Source: Roseivirga echinicomitans (GTDB lineage Bacteria > Bacteroidota > Bacteroidia > Cytophagales > Cyclobacteriaceae). From it: 64,000 nucleotides of DNA. The DNA is taken from assembly GCF_001592935.1 (NCBI RefSeq), contig NZ_LRDB01000050.1, forward strand, positions 1 through 64,000, written 5' to 3'. The notes under the pieces are model-generated. The model had not been told where the DNA came from. It did no database searches and saw nothing but the letters and a program-made list of their open reading frames with translations. Both the position numbers and the translations under genes were made by a program. Below are positions 51,594-61,557 of the stretch, piece after piece. Each line of letters begins with the position of its first letter. The first letter of the stretch is position 1.

Positions 51594-53945
51594 ATGAGAT
51601 ATTTTGAAACTGTATTCCGAAGCTTAAAACGCGAGAAGGCCTTTACACTGATTAACCTTATAGGTTTGAGCATTGGCATGTTCTGCTTTTTGGCGACTGC
51701 ACTCTATGTTCGAGATGAAGTGACCTATGACCGTTGGCACGAGAATGCTTCTAACATCTATATGTCGTCTTTGGAGTTGAAAAAAGAAGATGGTACTTCA
51801 TTTAAAGTAAGACCATCTGATGCGCTGATGCATGTATTGAAAGAGGAGAGTACTGCTGTATTGGACGCGGTTAGTGTAAGTAGGAATTCCTATGCAAATT
51901 ATAAGGTCAATGATGAATGGATACAAACGGATAAACTGTTTTTTTCTTCTCCATCACTTTTTAAAGTATTTGATTTTAGTTTAAAATTTGGCAATGAGGA
52001 ATTGGCACTGGCTGATCCCTCTGACATCATCCTCTCTTCCGATATTGCAGAAACCCTTTTTCCGGGAGTTAACCCCGTAGGCGAAACGCTCACTTTTCAA
52101 AATAAAGGTAGCTTTAGAGTAGCAGGAGTACTTAAGCCCATTCCTAAAAACAGTCATTTAAAGTTTGATTTTTTAGGGTCGATTACTGCCGAAATATCGA
52201 ATTATGATTTCAATAAAGACAATTGGCTGAATGGGTCAGGCTTCAGCTATTTGCTATTAAAAGAAGGATATTCTCCAAATGAGTTGATGGCAGATGCCAA
52301 GCAAATTTTGGCCTTACATGATGTTACACAAGTGGCGGATGGTCTTACATTTCTTAAGTTCTCAAATTTATACCTCAATGGGCAAACTGAACGCTATGAT
52401 GCTAAAAACTTGTTTGGTGGTCAATCAAAGTATTTATACATTTTTTCTCTTGTTGGAGGCTTAATTCTATTTGTTGCCTGCTTTAACTATATCAACCTTA
52501 CTACTGCGCTTTCCTTTTCTAAGGTGAAGCAAATGGGCATTCGAAAAATAATGGGTGCAAGCCGCAGCCGTTTGGTACTTTCTCAAATGTTAGAAACTTT
52601 TGCCTTGTCCTTTTGTGCTTTAATTGTCGCGTTAATTGGGCTTGAATTGGCACTGCCATATGCCCAGCCTCTTATTGGTAAAGCATTGGATATCAATTTT
52701 AGTCAAGCCCCGCAGCTATTATTGTTACCTATTGCTGTACTCATTCTTGTAGTACTGATCTCCGGAATTTATCCTGCAGTTTCATTGAGCTCTTTCAGTA
52801 TTTCAGGAGTACTCAGAGGGGCTTTGCCTCAATCTAAAGTGAATATTCTTCGCAAATCACTGTTCGTATTACAGTTTATGATTTGCACAGGCTTGCTCAT
52901 TACGGCCTTGGTTATTCGGGGACAATCTAATTACTTAATCAATTTGGATAAGGGGTATAACGAGGAAAATATAATGACTTTTAGTCTATACCAAGAGGGG
53001 CGTTCGCTCGATTATCAGACCGTTAGAAATGTACTAGAAGCGATTCCGCAAATTGAAAAAGTAACTTCTTCTCCTTTGCCCATGTTTGCGCCTCCGCCAC
53101 CTATGACGATTTTGGTGGATGGAAAACCTGTTCCTATTACCATTTATTCTGGGGCAGCTGACCAAAATTTTAATGAACTCTTTGAACTTGAAGTTTTAGA
53201 GGGAACGGACTTCTCTAACCTGCCAAAATCACAATTGGACAGTTTGGTCATCATCAATGAAACAGCAAAAAAGAAGCTTGGCTTGAACCCAGCCATTGGG
53301 GCCAAAATGCCTAATGGTAGAATTGTAGTGGGCGTAGTGAAGGACTTTCATTTCTCTTCAGCTAAAAATGTAATCGAACCCGCTATGATTACCTATACTG
53401 CTAATCCAAGGGGTTTTGTTCAGTTTAATTATAGGGCTAACAATAAAGAGGTGGTGAAAGCGCAAATAGGGCTGGCGCTCAATAAACTAGGAGTGAAATC
53501 AGACCCTAACTTAAGAGAGCTTGAAGGCTTTTTCTCACCTGCATATGAGAAAGAATCGCAGCTAATCACCATTTTCGACTTCCTCACTTTTATGGTTGTT
53601 TCGGTTGCTTTCTTAGGGCTCCTTGCACTTTCTTCTTTCGAAAATAAGTTAAGAGAAAAAGAAGTGGGGATCAGAAAAGTATTAGGCGCAAGCTATCTGC
53701 ACTTAGCACAAACTTTAAATAAGCGATTCACTTGGCTGATAATATTGGCCTTTATCGCAGCCGTTCCCCTTACCTACTATGGTTTGGAGCAATGGATTGT
53801 CGATTTCCCATACAGATTAGAAAACCTAACCCCATTCTTTGTTCAAGCCATCATTATGGTGGGTGTATTGGCCATTGCTGTGCTTGGTTTACATAGCTAT
53901 TTCAGTGTCCAGAAAAACCCGATAGATGTGTTGAGGAGTGAGTGA
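51594..53945 (+). CDS. MacB/FtsX-type permease, array member 5
   Basis: This 783-residue permease starts MRYFETVFRSLKREKAFT. Coupling loops are KVKQMGIRKIMGASRSRL, where Lys-Gln replaces the usual Lys-Glu, and KEVGIRKVLGASYLHL. The second periplasmic core has an unusual run PMFAPPPPMTI near residue 500. It ends NPIDVLRSE. The ends are not of the mosaic subgroup, so this gene separates member 4 from its close relatives 8 and 9. Confidence 0.92.
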   Translation: MRYFETVFRSLKREKAFTLINLIGLSIGMFCFLATALYVRDEVTYDRWHENASNIYMSSLELKKEDGTSFKVRPSDALMHVLKEESTAVLDAVSVSRNSYANYKVNDEWIQTDKLFFSSPSLFKVFDFSLKFGNEELALADPSDIILSSDIAETLFPGVNPVGETLTFQNKGSFRVAGVLKPIPKNSHLKFDFLGSITAEISNYDFNKDNWLNGSGFSYLLLKEGYSPNELMADAKQILALHDVTQVADGLTFLKFSNLYLNGQTERYDAKNLFGGQSKYLYIFSLVGGLILFVACFNYINLTTALSFSKVKQMGIRKIMGASRSRLVLSQMLETFALSFCALIVALIGLELALPYAQPLIGKALDINFSQAPQLLLLPIAVLILVVLISGIYPAVSLSSFSISGVLRGALPQSKVNILRKSLFVLQFMICTGLLITALVIRGQSNYLINLDKGYNEENIMTFSLYQEGRSLDYQTVRNVLEAIPQIEKVTSSPLPMFAPPPPMTILVDGKPVPITIYSGAADQNFNELFELEVLEGTDFSNLPKSQLDSLVIINETAKKKLGLNPAIGAKMPNGRIVVGVVKDFHFSSAKNVIEPAMITYTANPRGFVQFNYRANNKEVVKAQIGLALNKLGVKSDPNLRELEGFFSPAYEKESQLITIFDFLTFMVVSVAFLGLLALSSFENKLREKEVGIRKVLGASYLHLAQTLNKRFTWLIILAFIAAVPLTYYGLEQWIVDFPYRLENLTPFFVQAIIMVGVLAIAVLGLHSYFSVQKNPIDVLRSE

Positions 53946-54075
53946 ACCAATGAAATAATGAGAGAGGGGATTAATGAATAAATGAATTAATGAAATAAGG
54001 TTGGGAGACCGAAGACGGGAGTCAGAAGTGGATTCTCATTTTCACCAATGACTAATTAACTAATACACCAATATT
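53946..54075. repeat. Three-part spacer repeat between array members 5 and 6
   Basis: A: AATGAATAAATGAATTAATG. B at 53998-54031: GGTTGGGAGACCGAAGACGG to CAGAAGTGG. C: ACCAATGACTAATTAACTAA, then TACACCAAT before the start codon. Confidence 0.8.
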
Positions 54076-56466
54076 ATGCTTAAGAACTATTTTAAAATTG
54101 CTGTTAGAAACCTGATCAAACATAAGGGGTATTCTTTTATCAATATCAGTGGTTTAGCCATTGGTATTGCCAGTTGTTTGTTGATTTTTCTATACATCAA
54201 TGATGAAGTCACATTCGATAAATTTCATCAAAACTCAGATCGAATTTACCGCATCAATTCAAAGGTTGAGTTTGGTGGAAATGAGATGAGAATGGCGGCC
54301 ACTAATAAAGTTGAAGCTGCCGCATATGCTGAATCCATTCCGGAAATTGAGTCCTTTACGAGAATAAACAACGCTTCTCTAATTATTAAACAAGGAGATG
54401 AATATGTGAGACAGTTTAAAGGAGTATATGCTGACCCTCAGCTTTTTAAATTGTTTGACTTTAAGTTGATTTATGGAGATTTCGAAAATGCATTACAATC
54501 TGATTTCGGTATAGTCATTACCCGTTCAGTGGCAGTTAAGTACTTCGGAAAAACCGATGTGGTTGGTAAAGAGCTACGGATTAAAACTGTTGCTGAACCA
54601 GAATCCTATTATGTAGATGCCGTCATCGAGAACCTTCCTTCTAATTCTTCTCTCAACTTTGAAGTAATATTGCCTTGGTCCAAAACAGCCAAAAAGGGCA
54701 CTATTACGAGTCGGGATTGGGGCAATATTAGTAACACCTCTTTTATTATGATTAGGAGAGATGCTGATGTGAACTTGGTTCAACAAAAAATGAAGGAAGT
54801 GAGGAACCTTCAGAACCCAGGAGAAGATGGTCAGTTTGCTAGAGGAATTGAGAGCTTTCTTCAACCTTTAACGGCTATTCACTTTACAAAAGGCTATAAC
54901 GGAGGTTCGGCTGGAATTAAAAAGAACAGCAATCCCACACATGCCTTAACATTGGGTGGGATTGCCATATTAATCTTAGCCCTTGCCTGCATCAATTTTG
55001 CCAACCTCACTGTGGCCAGGTCATTGCCGAGATCAAAAGAGATAGGGGTAAGAAAAGTACTGGGTGCCAAGAGATCACAATTGACCAAACAGTTTTTGAG
55101 TGAGGCACTCTTTGTATCGTCAATTTCCTTTATTCTGGGGCTTATTTTGGCTGAGATATTTCTACCGGCCTTCGGTCAACTTACCAATAAACAGTTTTCT
55201 TCTAGCATAATAGACAACCCTATTTTACTCGTTTTATGCCTTCTTTTGGTACTGTGCACTGCATTGTTAGCAGGAGTGTATCCCTCATTTTCAATTTCAC
55301 GGTTTTCAACTATTGACAGCCTTAATGGCAAACTTCGCCTTTCCAACAGGCGCTATGTGTCAAAGGCACTTGTGCTCTTTCAGTTTGCAATTGCAGGAAT
55401 TCTCGTTGTCGGAACGGTTGCCATTAATAGGCAAATTGGCTTTATGGTCAACAAGGATTTGGGCTTCGATGACACCAATCTTGTTTATATGGACATGTTT
55501 ATGTTCGAAGATAAAGCTTCGATTGTTAAGACAGACCTTTCCACAAACCCCAACCTTACAGGGGTAGCACTATCCAATGGCTATGGCACAGGTTCCGAAT
55601 ATGATTACAAGGGCAAAAAACTCATTGGAACCACTAATACAATAGATGAGGATTATATGGATTTAAAAGGCCTTGAAGTTATTGAAGGGCGAAGGCTAAT
55701 ATCGGGGGGCGATTACACTTATCGAGGCACAGATACCCTTTCTAATGTGATTGTCAATGAAATGTTCATCAAAGACATGGGCATTGAGGAGCCGTTAAAT
55801 GCAATATTTGGTGATGGAAGTGGCAATGAGGCTTTTCGAATTGTAGGAATAGTCAAGGACTACGATTTAGCTACAGCCAAATCAAAAGTTATGCCTCTGG
55901 TGTTGTTTTCAGGGAAACCCACCGGACAATATGCGGAGGTTTTGGTACGGTACAGGCCGGGTTACGACAGCCTGATTCAAAGTGAATTACTCAAGTCTTG
56001 GAGAAAGATTGAGCCTTATCAGCCATTGTCCTTCAAGTTTCTAGAAGAAGAAAATCAGAATGCTTTTACCGAAGAAGAACGATGGAAAAGCATCATCACA
56101 AACGCTTCGTTTTTAACCATTTTCATTTCATGTTTAGGCTTATTCGGTTTGGCGCACTTGTCTGCTGAGCAGCGCAAGAAAGAAATAGGAGTGAGGAAGG
56201 TTTTAGGAGCTTCGGTACAAAACCTGCTTCTGTTGTTGAATGCAGGGTTTTCCAAACTCGTATTGCTGTCTTTTATTATTGTGGTTCCTGTGGCTTATTT
56301 CTTAGTCGATACATGGCTGCAGAGCTTCCCCTATAGAATAGAGATTGGTGCGGGGCTATTTGTACTGCCTATAATAATCACTTTTGGAATTGCTTTTCTC
56401 ACTGTAAGTTTTCAATCGCTTAAAACTGCCAACGCTAACCCTGTAGACTCTTTAAGGAATGAGTGA
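54076..56466 (+). CDS. MacB/FtsX-type permease, array member 6
   Basis: This 796-residue permease starts MLKNYFKIAVRNLIKHKGYS. Coupling loops are KEIGVRKVLGAKRSQL and KEIGVRKVLGASVQNL, nearly identical to each other, showing the internal FtsX duplication clearly. Helix-2 region LALACINFANLTVARSLPRS. It ends NPVDSLRNE. The second core contains GIVKDYDLATAKS in place of the VVNDFHF-type segment of members 3, 4, 8 and 9. Confidence 0.92.
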   Translation: MLKNYFKIAVRNLIKHKGYSFINISGLAIGIASCLLIFLYINDEVTFDKFHQNSDRIYRINSKVEFGGNEMRMAATNKVEAAAYAESIPEIESFTRINNASLIIKQGDEYVRQFKGVYADPQLFKLFDFKLIYGDFENALQSDFGIVITRSVAVKYFGKTDVVGKELRIKTVAEPESYYVDAVIENLPSNSSLNFEVILPWSKTAKKGTITSRDWGNISNTSFIMIRRDADVNLVQQKMKEVRNLQNPGEDGQFARGIESFLQPLTAIHFTKGYNGGSAGIKKNSNPTHALTLGGIAILILALACINFANLTVARSLPRSKEIGVRKVLGAKRSQLTKQFLSEALFVSSISFILGLILAEIFLPAFGQLTNKQFSSSIIDNPILLVLCLLLVLCTALLAGVYPSFSISRFSTIDSLNGKLRLSNRRYVSKALVLFQFAIAGILVVGTVAINRQIGFMVNKDLGFDDTNLVYMDMFMFEDKASIVKTDLSTNPNLTGVALSNGYGTGSEYDYKGKKLIGTTNTIDEDYMDLKGLEVIEGRRLISGGDYTYRGTDTLSNVIVNEMFIKDMGIEEPLNAIFGDGSGNEAFRIVGIVKDYDLATAKSKVMPLVLFSGKPTGQYAEVLVRYRPGYDSLIQSELLKSWRKIEPYQPLSFKFLEEENQNAFTEEERWKSIITNASFLTIFISCLGLFGLAHLSAEQRKKEIGVRKVLGASVQNLLLLLNAGFSKLVLLSFIIVVPVAYFLVDTWLQSFPYRIEIGAGLFVLPIIITFGIAFLTVSFQSLKTANANPVDSLRNE

Positions 56467-56628
56467 GCTAATGAAACAATGAAAAATGGGATGAATGAAA
56501 TAATGAAGGAATGAGACAATGAATTAATGGAAGAAGGCTAGAAGACCGAAGACGGTAGTCAGAAGCGGGTTTTCGTTTTCTCCAATGACCAATGACCAAT
56601 AAACTAATACACCAATAACCAAAGAGCT
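56467..56628. repeat. Three-part spacer repeat between array members 6 and 7
   Basis: A: AATGAAACAATGAAAAATGG and further ATGA-rich units. B at 56535-56570: GCTAGAAGACCGAAGACGG to CAGAAGCGGG. C: CCAATGA, CCAATGA, CCAATAA, then ACTAATACACCAATAACC. Confidence 0.8.
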
Positions 56629-58995
56629 ATGCTAAAGAACTACATCACCACCACGCTAAGAGGAATAAAGAGAAACAAGGTCTTTACATTGATTAACCTG
56701 ACAGGTCTTTCAGTGGCCATGGCCTGTTTTATTTTGGTTGGACTCTATGTACGGTATGAGCTTTCCTATGATCAATTCCATGAGGAGGTAGAAGATATTC
56801 ATTTGGTTAAAATGAAGAAGACCGAACGTTTTGGAGGCTCTTACGATCCATTTTTGCCACCCATGTTGGGCAAGTTGATCAAAGACGGAACCCCAGGGTT
56901 GGAAGAGGTAACTACCACTGTAGCCGGAGCGGGAGGTATGTATGTTGTTAAAAATGGGACAGACTACATACAAGAGAAGTATTATACTATAGAAGCCTCT
57001 TTCTTCAATGTTTTTACATTTCCGATTCTTTACGGAGATAAGTCTAATTTATTTGACGATCCAAATTCAGTTGTGATTTCGAGAGAAATGGCCCTAAAGT
57101 ACTTTGATGTAGAAAATGCAATTGGAGAAACACTTTCTGTGGATGGTAAAGGTGATTTTAGAGTAACAGCCGTTCTTAAAGATTTCCCAAAAAACTCTCA
57201 GTTCCAACCTCATTTTTCTTTCTCATTGAACGATAAAGAGAGTCTAGATTCGTGGGGTTACAACACATTCTTTATTTACATAAAAACACTACCTAACAGT
57301 GATCTCAGTGAGATAAGAAAACGAATCGCTACTATATATAACAGTAACAAACCCGAGGATGCAATGTATGAGGGGAGCGAGGCAGAGTTAGGTTCTTTTG
57401 CAAATTCATATTGGCAATTATCAGGCAGTGGAGCATCATTGAATAACCGCGATAGAGGATTGGGGGCAAATAAGGACGTCATTTATTTGTGTTCAGGCTT
57501 GGCTATTCTTCTGCTTTTTATTGCCTTATCCAATTATGTAAATATGGCGACTGCTAAAGCCATGGAAAGGGCCAAAGAAGTAGGGATTCGTAAAGTGAAT
57601 GGGGCTACTCAGAATCAGTTAATTAAACAGTTTTTGGGTGAAACGCTCTTTTTCGCCTTGCTCTGTTTGGTGGTGGCCGTTATTATGGTAGAAATCCTTT
57701 TGCCTTCGGTATCCCAAATTATGGGCATCAGCCTGAAGATGGACTATGAAGACATTACCATTTTAGGCTACTTATTGGCCTATGCATTGTTCTGTGGTCT
57801 TTTGGCTGGTATTTATCCAGCGGTACTATTGTCTCGTTTCAACCCGGTGAAAGCACTAAAAGGGCAGAAACAGCAAGGTCATTCTCGTTTTTCTCATCGC
57901 AGTATTTTGCTCTTTTTTCAGTTCACCATTTCAGCTTTTATGATCATTGTGCTTTTGGTGGCCAATAAGCAAATCAATCATTACATCAACTTTGACCTTG
58001 GCTTTAATAAAGAAAGGGTGGTCAGCATTCGCATGACAAAGGAAATGTCTGAGAGACCTCAGGTATTTATGCAAGAGGTAAAGAATATTAGTGGGGTTGA
58101 AGGGGTTACAACGGGGCCACTTCCCGGAGGTGCTTTCGGTTTTAATACATTAGAATTTGAAGGAAAGACTTTTAAAAATGTCCCTCGGGTTGAGACTGAT
58201 GAGAGTTTCATCACAATGCTTGAAATTCCATTGCTGGCCGGCAGAAATTTCGACCCTGAAATTACATCTGATTTTGATAATGCAATCATAATTAATGAAG
58301 CCTTAGCCAAGAAGTTGGAATTGGAGGATCCAGTAGGGGCAACGCTGATATTTGAAGGGAGTACTAAAAGAGTGATAGGCTTGATCAAGGATTTCCTCAT
58401 TACGGGTTCTATGTCGACAGCTGGAGATCTGATGTTAACACCGCTACTCAGTGGAAGGGTCAATAATCTATTGATCAAGGTGAACGCTCAGAACATGGCC
58501 AGCACCTTAGGGCAGATTGATGCCATTTGGGATCAGTTTGATTATAAGGACGCTTATCAATATCAGTTTTTAGATGACGCATATGAGGCCAAGCTAAGTG
58601 AATTGCAACGCCTTACTTTGATTATTAACGGGGTTACTACTGCCATTGTGGTGATTTCACTCTTTGGGCTATTCTCTTTGGTTGCCTTTCAAACTTCACA
58701 ACGCATTAAGGAAATTGGCATTCGAAAAGTGTTAGGAGCCACTGCAAATAACATCCTCTTTATTTTAGCTAAACCTTATGCTTGGTTGATTCTTTTATCG
58801 TCTCTAGTGTCCATACCATTGGCCTATTACTTTATGGGCAACGCACTCAATCAATACCCGAACAGGATTGATTTGGACGCGTCATTTGGAGTCATTACAG
58901 TGATCAGTATTCTCGGTTTTTCAGCACTGGTGTTACTGAGTAGGGCGCTTTCAACCATTAGAAACAATCCAGTAGATATTTTGAGGAACGAATAA
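56629..58995 (+). CDS. MacB/FtsX-type permease, array member 7
   Basis: This 788-residue permease starts MLKNYITTTLRGIKRNKVFT. Coupling loops are KEVGIRKVNGATQNQL and KEIGIRKVLGATANNI. Helix 2 (IALSNYVNMATAKAM) lacks the cysteine seen in most members. The first periplasmic core contains a Gly-rich stretch (TTVAGAGGMYVVKNG). It ends NPVDILRNE. It is the last member before the two closely related mosaic-subgroup genes. Confidence 0.92.
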   Translation: MLKNYITTTLRGIKRNKVFTLINLTGLSVAMACFILVGLYVRYELSYDQFHEEVEDIHLVKMKKTERFGGSYDPFLPPMLGKLIKDGTPGLEEVTTTVAGAGGMYVVKNGTDYIQEKYYTIEASFFNVFTFPILYGDKSNLFDDPNSVVISREMALKYFDVENAIGETLSVDGKGDFRVTAVLKDFPKNSQFQPHFSFSLNDKESLDSWGYNTFFIYIKTLPNSDLSEIRKRIATIYNSNKPEDAMYEGSEAELGSFANSYWQLSGSGASLNNRDRGLGANKDVIYLCSGLAILLLFIALSNYVNMATAKAMERAKEVGIRKVNGATQNQLIKQFLGETLFFALLCLVVAVIMVEILLPSVSQIMGISLKMDYEDITILGYLLAYALFCGLLAGIYPAVLLSRFNPVKALKGQKQQGHSRFSHRSILLFFQFTISAFMIIVLLVANKQINHYINFDLGFNKERVVSIRMTKEMSERPQVFMQEVKNISGVEGVTTGPLPGGAFGFNTLEFEGKTFKNVPRVETDESFITMLEIPLLAGRNFDPEITSDFDNAIIINEALAKKLELEDPVGATLIFEGSTKRVIGLIKDFLITGSMSTAGDLMLTPLLSGRVNNLLIKVNAQNMASTLGQIDAIWDQFDYKDAYQYQFLDDAYEAKLSELQRLTLIINGVTTAIVVISLFGLFSLVAFQTSQRIKEIGIRKVLGATANNILFILAKPYAWLILLSSLVSIPLAYYFMGNALNQYPNRIDLDASFGVITVISILGFSALVLLSRALSTIRNNPVDILRNE

Positions 58996-59086
58996 GTCGG
59001 TCAATAGTCAATGGACATTGGTCAATAGTTTGAATTGGCTGATTCACCAATGACCAATGACCAATTAACTAATAAACCAATACGCT
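58996..59086. repeat. Heptamer spacer between array members 7 and 8
   Basis: This spacer lacks the GAAGACCGAAGAC part. It has GGTCAATAGTCAATGGACAT then GGTCAATAG, followed by CCAATGA, CCAATGA, CCAATTAACTAATAAACCAA. The first block is roughly the complement of the second, giving an extended dyad. Confidence 0.75.
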
Positions 59087-61429
59087 ATGCTACGAAACTA
59101 CATCAAAGTTGCTTTTAGAAACCTGAGAAGAAATAAGCTCTATGCAAGCCTGAACATCATTGGGCTGAGTATCGGTTTGGGCTCATTCTTTATCATTTAC
59201 CTATTTCTTCAGAATGAATTGGCCTATGACCAGTTTCATGAAAAGAAGGATAGGATTTACAGGGTAGTAGCGATTGCTGAAAGCGATTTTGGGGTAGAGA
59301 AACAAGCCAGTATGAGCCATGCCTTTTCTCAAAAGTTTATTGAAGGGATACCGGGTATCGAAGCTTTTAGCAAAGTGGATAGAAATTCTGCTGTATTCAA
59401 TTTTCATGAGGTAACGGAGAACGGTACTCCAACAGAGACCTTAATTGTTGATCGTGATTTCTTGAATTTCTTTACGATCCACTTTATGTATGGTAACACT
59501 AAGAGTGTATTTAAATCTCCCAATTCCATGCTGATTAGCGAATCAATGGCCTTGAAGCAATATGGTACAACTGATGTTTTGGGTAAAACTGTCGGCTATT
59601 ATAAAGACAGTTACATTATTACTGGACTGTTTCATGACCTGCCGAAGAGTTCATCTATTAAGGCTGATGTTATTGTTCTTAATGAAAAAATGAATGCTCG
59701 CCATGAGGTAGGGGCTTGGGGAGTAAGAATGAATAACCTGCAAGCCTATATGCTGTTGAACGAAAATACCGAGGTAGCTGATGTTGAAAATAAACTCACT
59801 GAACTTTATTTAGAAAAGAATAAGTACGGGAAGGGAAGTGAACTGAGCTTACAGTCCATTTCCGATGTTCATTATTCATTAGATGTAAAAGATGAGGTGA
59901 AGGAAAAAACTGACCGTCAGTACGTTTCGATTTTTGCATTTGTAGCCATCTTCATTTTAGCAAGCTCCATTTTTAACTACATCAGTTTATCAGTCTCCCA
60001 GTCTATTGAAAGAGCAAAAGAGATCGGAGTTCGAAAAGTGGCAGGCGCCAGCAGCAGAGAGCTACGCAAACAATTTATAATTGAGTCATTATTGCATGTC
60101 CTTATAAGCTTTGTACTTTCCATGATTTTGGTGGAATTACTTATTCCTCAACTAGAAGCTTTAGTAGAAAGAGATTTAGGCATCAGCGTTTTAGCCCAGC
60201 CTATTCTTTTGCTCCAAGGCATTATGTTCGCCTTGTTTATTGCCCTTCTTTGCTCGTTCTATCCCACTTATTTGAGCACAAAACTAAAGGTGGTTCAAGT
60301 TTTTAAAAATGGCAAAGGTGTTTTTTCTTCCCAACGATTGATCGGAGCAATTGGCATTTTTCAAATTGTGGTTTTTGTAGTGCTTATCTGTGTTTCGGTC
60401 ACTGCTAACCGACAAATGCGCTTTATGCGGAACGAGAATTTAGGCTTCGATAAAGATCAACTACTGGTATTGGAACACATGCCCTATCAAAATAGAGTCG
60501 AGCCCAAAAATGAATTACTGAAAATCCCTGGTGTAAAATCTATCAGTAGTGGTGGTCAACTTCCAAATGATGTTGTACCTACCATGAGTTTTAAAGAGTT
60601 TGATTTTGATTTCAGTTTCTTCGAGATAGATGAAGACTACGTTCAAACCATGGGTATGACTTTGTTAGGTGGGCGAACTTTTTTACCCGAAGATGCCGAT
60701 TCGGCTAGATTGGTATTGATCAATACCACTGCCGCACATAAAATAGGCTATGATGAGATTACAGCGGTTGGTAAGATGCTAGGCTCGGGCTCGTCAGCCT
60801 ATAAAATTATTGGTGTAGTTAGTGATTTTCACTTTGCTTCCAAAAAAGAACTTATAGCGCCAGTAGTATTTAGACCTATTACCATTGGCTTCAGTGGTCA
60901 GTTCATCGTTAAACTTGACGGTGCAAATTGGGCTTCAACCACCAAAGAAGTTTTAGAGTACTACAACATAATCCCAGACGTCTATAGGCCTTCGTATTTC
61001 TTTTTCGAAGATCGAATTGACGCCCAATACAGACAAGAAAACGTGATGATTACTATGCTAAACACTTTTACAGTGATAGCAGCTTTGGTGGCTTTTATTG
61101 GCTTGTTCGGTATTGCAGGCTATTCGGTGAAACGCAGGCTAAAGGAAATGGGCATTCGCAAAGTACTCGGTGCAGGCTTCATGAGTATTCAGAAAACACT
61201 TAATGTTTCAAGTGTATGGAAACTACTGATTGCGGTGGCTATTGCTGTACCCGTAGTGGTGTATTGGATGGACAATTGGCTGAGTTCTTTTGCTTATCGC
61301 ATTGAAATGCCTGTCTTCCTAATCTTCGGAGCCATTGCCGTTGCCTCCATCGTGATTTTCATTACTGTTTCCATTCACAGCATAAAAGCCTATTTGATTA
61401 ACCCAGTGGAGATATTGAAAGACGAATGA
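59087..61429 (+). CDS. MacB/FtsX-type permease, array member 8 (mosaic subgroup)
   Basis: This 780-residue permease is a close paralogue of members 4 and 9 at both ends only. The last 133 residues are about 97% and 95% identical to those of members 4 and 9 by direct comparison, and the DNA there includes long stretches identical even at third codon positions. Coupling loops are KEIGVRKVAGASSREL and KEMGIRKVLGAGFMSI. Cores between helices 1-2 and 5-6 are divergent. It ends NPVEILKDE. Confidence 0.93.
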   Translation: MLRNYIKVAFRNLRRNKLYASLNIIGLSIGLGSFFIIYLFLQNELAYDQFHEKKDRIYRVVAIAESDFGVEKQASMSHAFSQKFIEGIPGIEAFSKVDRNSAVFNFHEVTENGTPTETLIVDRDFLNFFTIHFMYGNTKSVFKSPNSMLISESMALKQYGTTDVLGKTVGYYKDSYIITGLFHDLPKSSSIKADVIVLNEKMNARHEVGAWGVRMNNLQAYMLLNENTEVADVENKLTELYLEKNKYGKGSELSLQSISDVHYSLDVKDEVKEKTDRQYVSIFAFVAIFILASSIFNYISLSVSQSIERAKEIGVRKVAGASSRELRKQFIIESLLHVLISFVLSMILVELLIPQLEALVERDLGISVLAQPILLLQGIMFALFIALLCSFYPTYLSTKLKVVQVFKNGKGVFSSQRLIGAIGIFQIVVFVVLICVSVTANRQMRFMRNENLGFDKDQLLVLEHMPYQNRVEPKNELLKIPGVKSISSGGQLPNDVVPTMSFKEFDFDFSFFEIDEDYVQTMGMTLLGGRTFLPEDADSARLVLINTTAAHKIGYDEITAVGKMLGSGSSAYKIIGVVSDFHFASKKELIAPVVFRPITIGFSGQFIVKLDGANWASTTKEVLEYYNIIPDVYRPSYFFFEDRIDAQYRQENVMITMLNTFTVIAALVAFIGLFGIAGYSVKRRLKEMGIRKVLGAGFMSIQKTLNVSSVWKLLIAVAIAVPVVVYWMDNWLSSFAYRIEMPVFLIFGAIAVASIVIFITVSIHSIKAYLINPVEILKDE

Positions 61430-61557
61430 AGGAATGATAGAAGGGATTAATGAAATAAGTTTAGAAGACCGAAGATGGATTCAGAAGTGGTTTTTCGTTT
61501 TCACTAATGACTAATGACTAATGACAAATGACAAATTAACTAATAAACCAACACGCT
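61430..61557. repeat. Three-part spacer repeat between array members 8 and 9
   Basis: A: AAGGGATTAATGAAATAAG. B at 61458-61490: TTTAGAAGACCGAAGATGG to CAGAAGTGG. C: CTAATGACTAATGACTAATG then ACAAATGACAAATTAACTAA, ending in a short stretch before the start that member 8 also has. Confidence 0.8.
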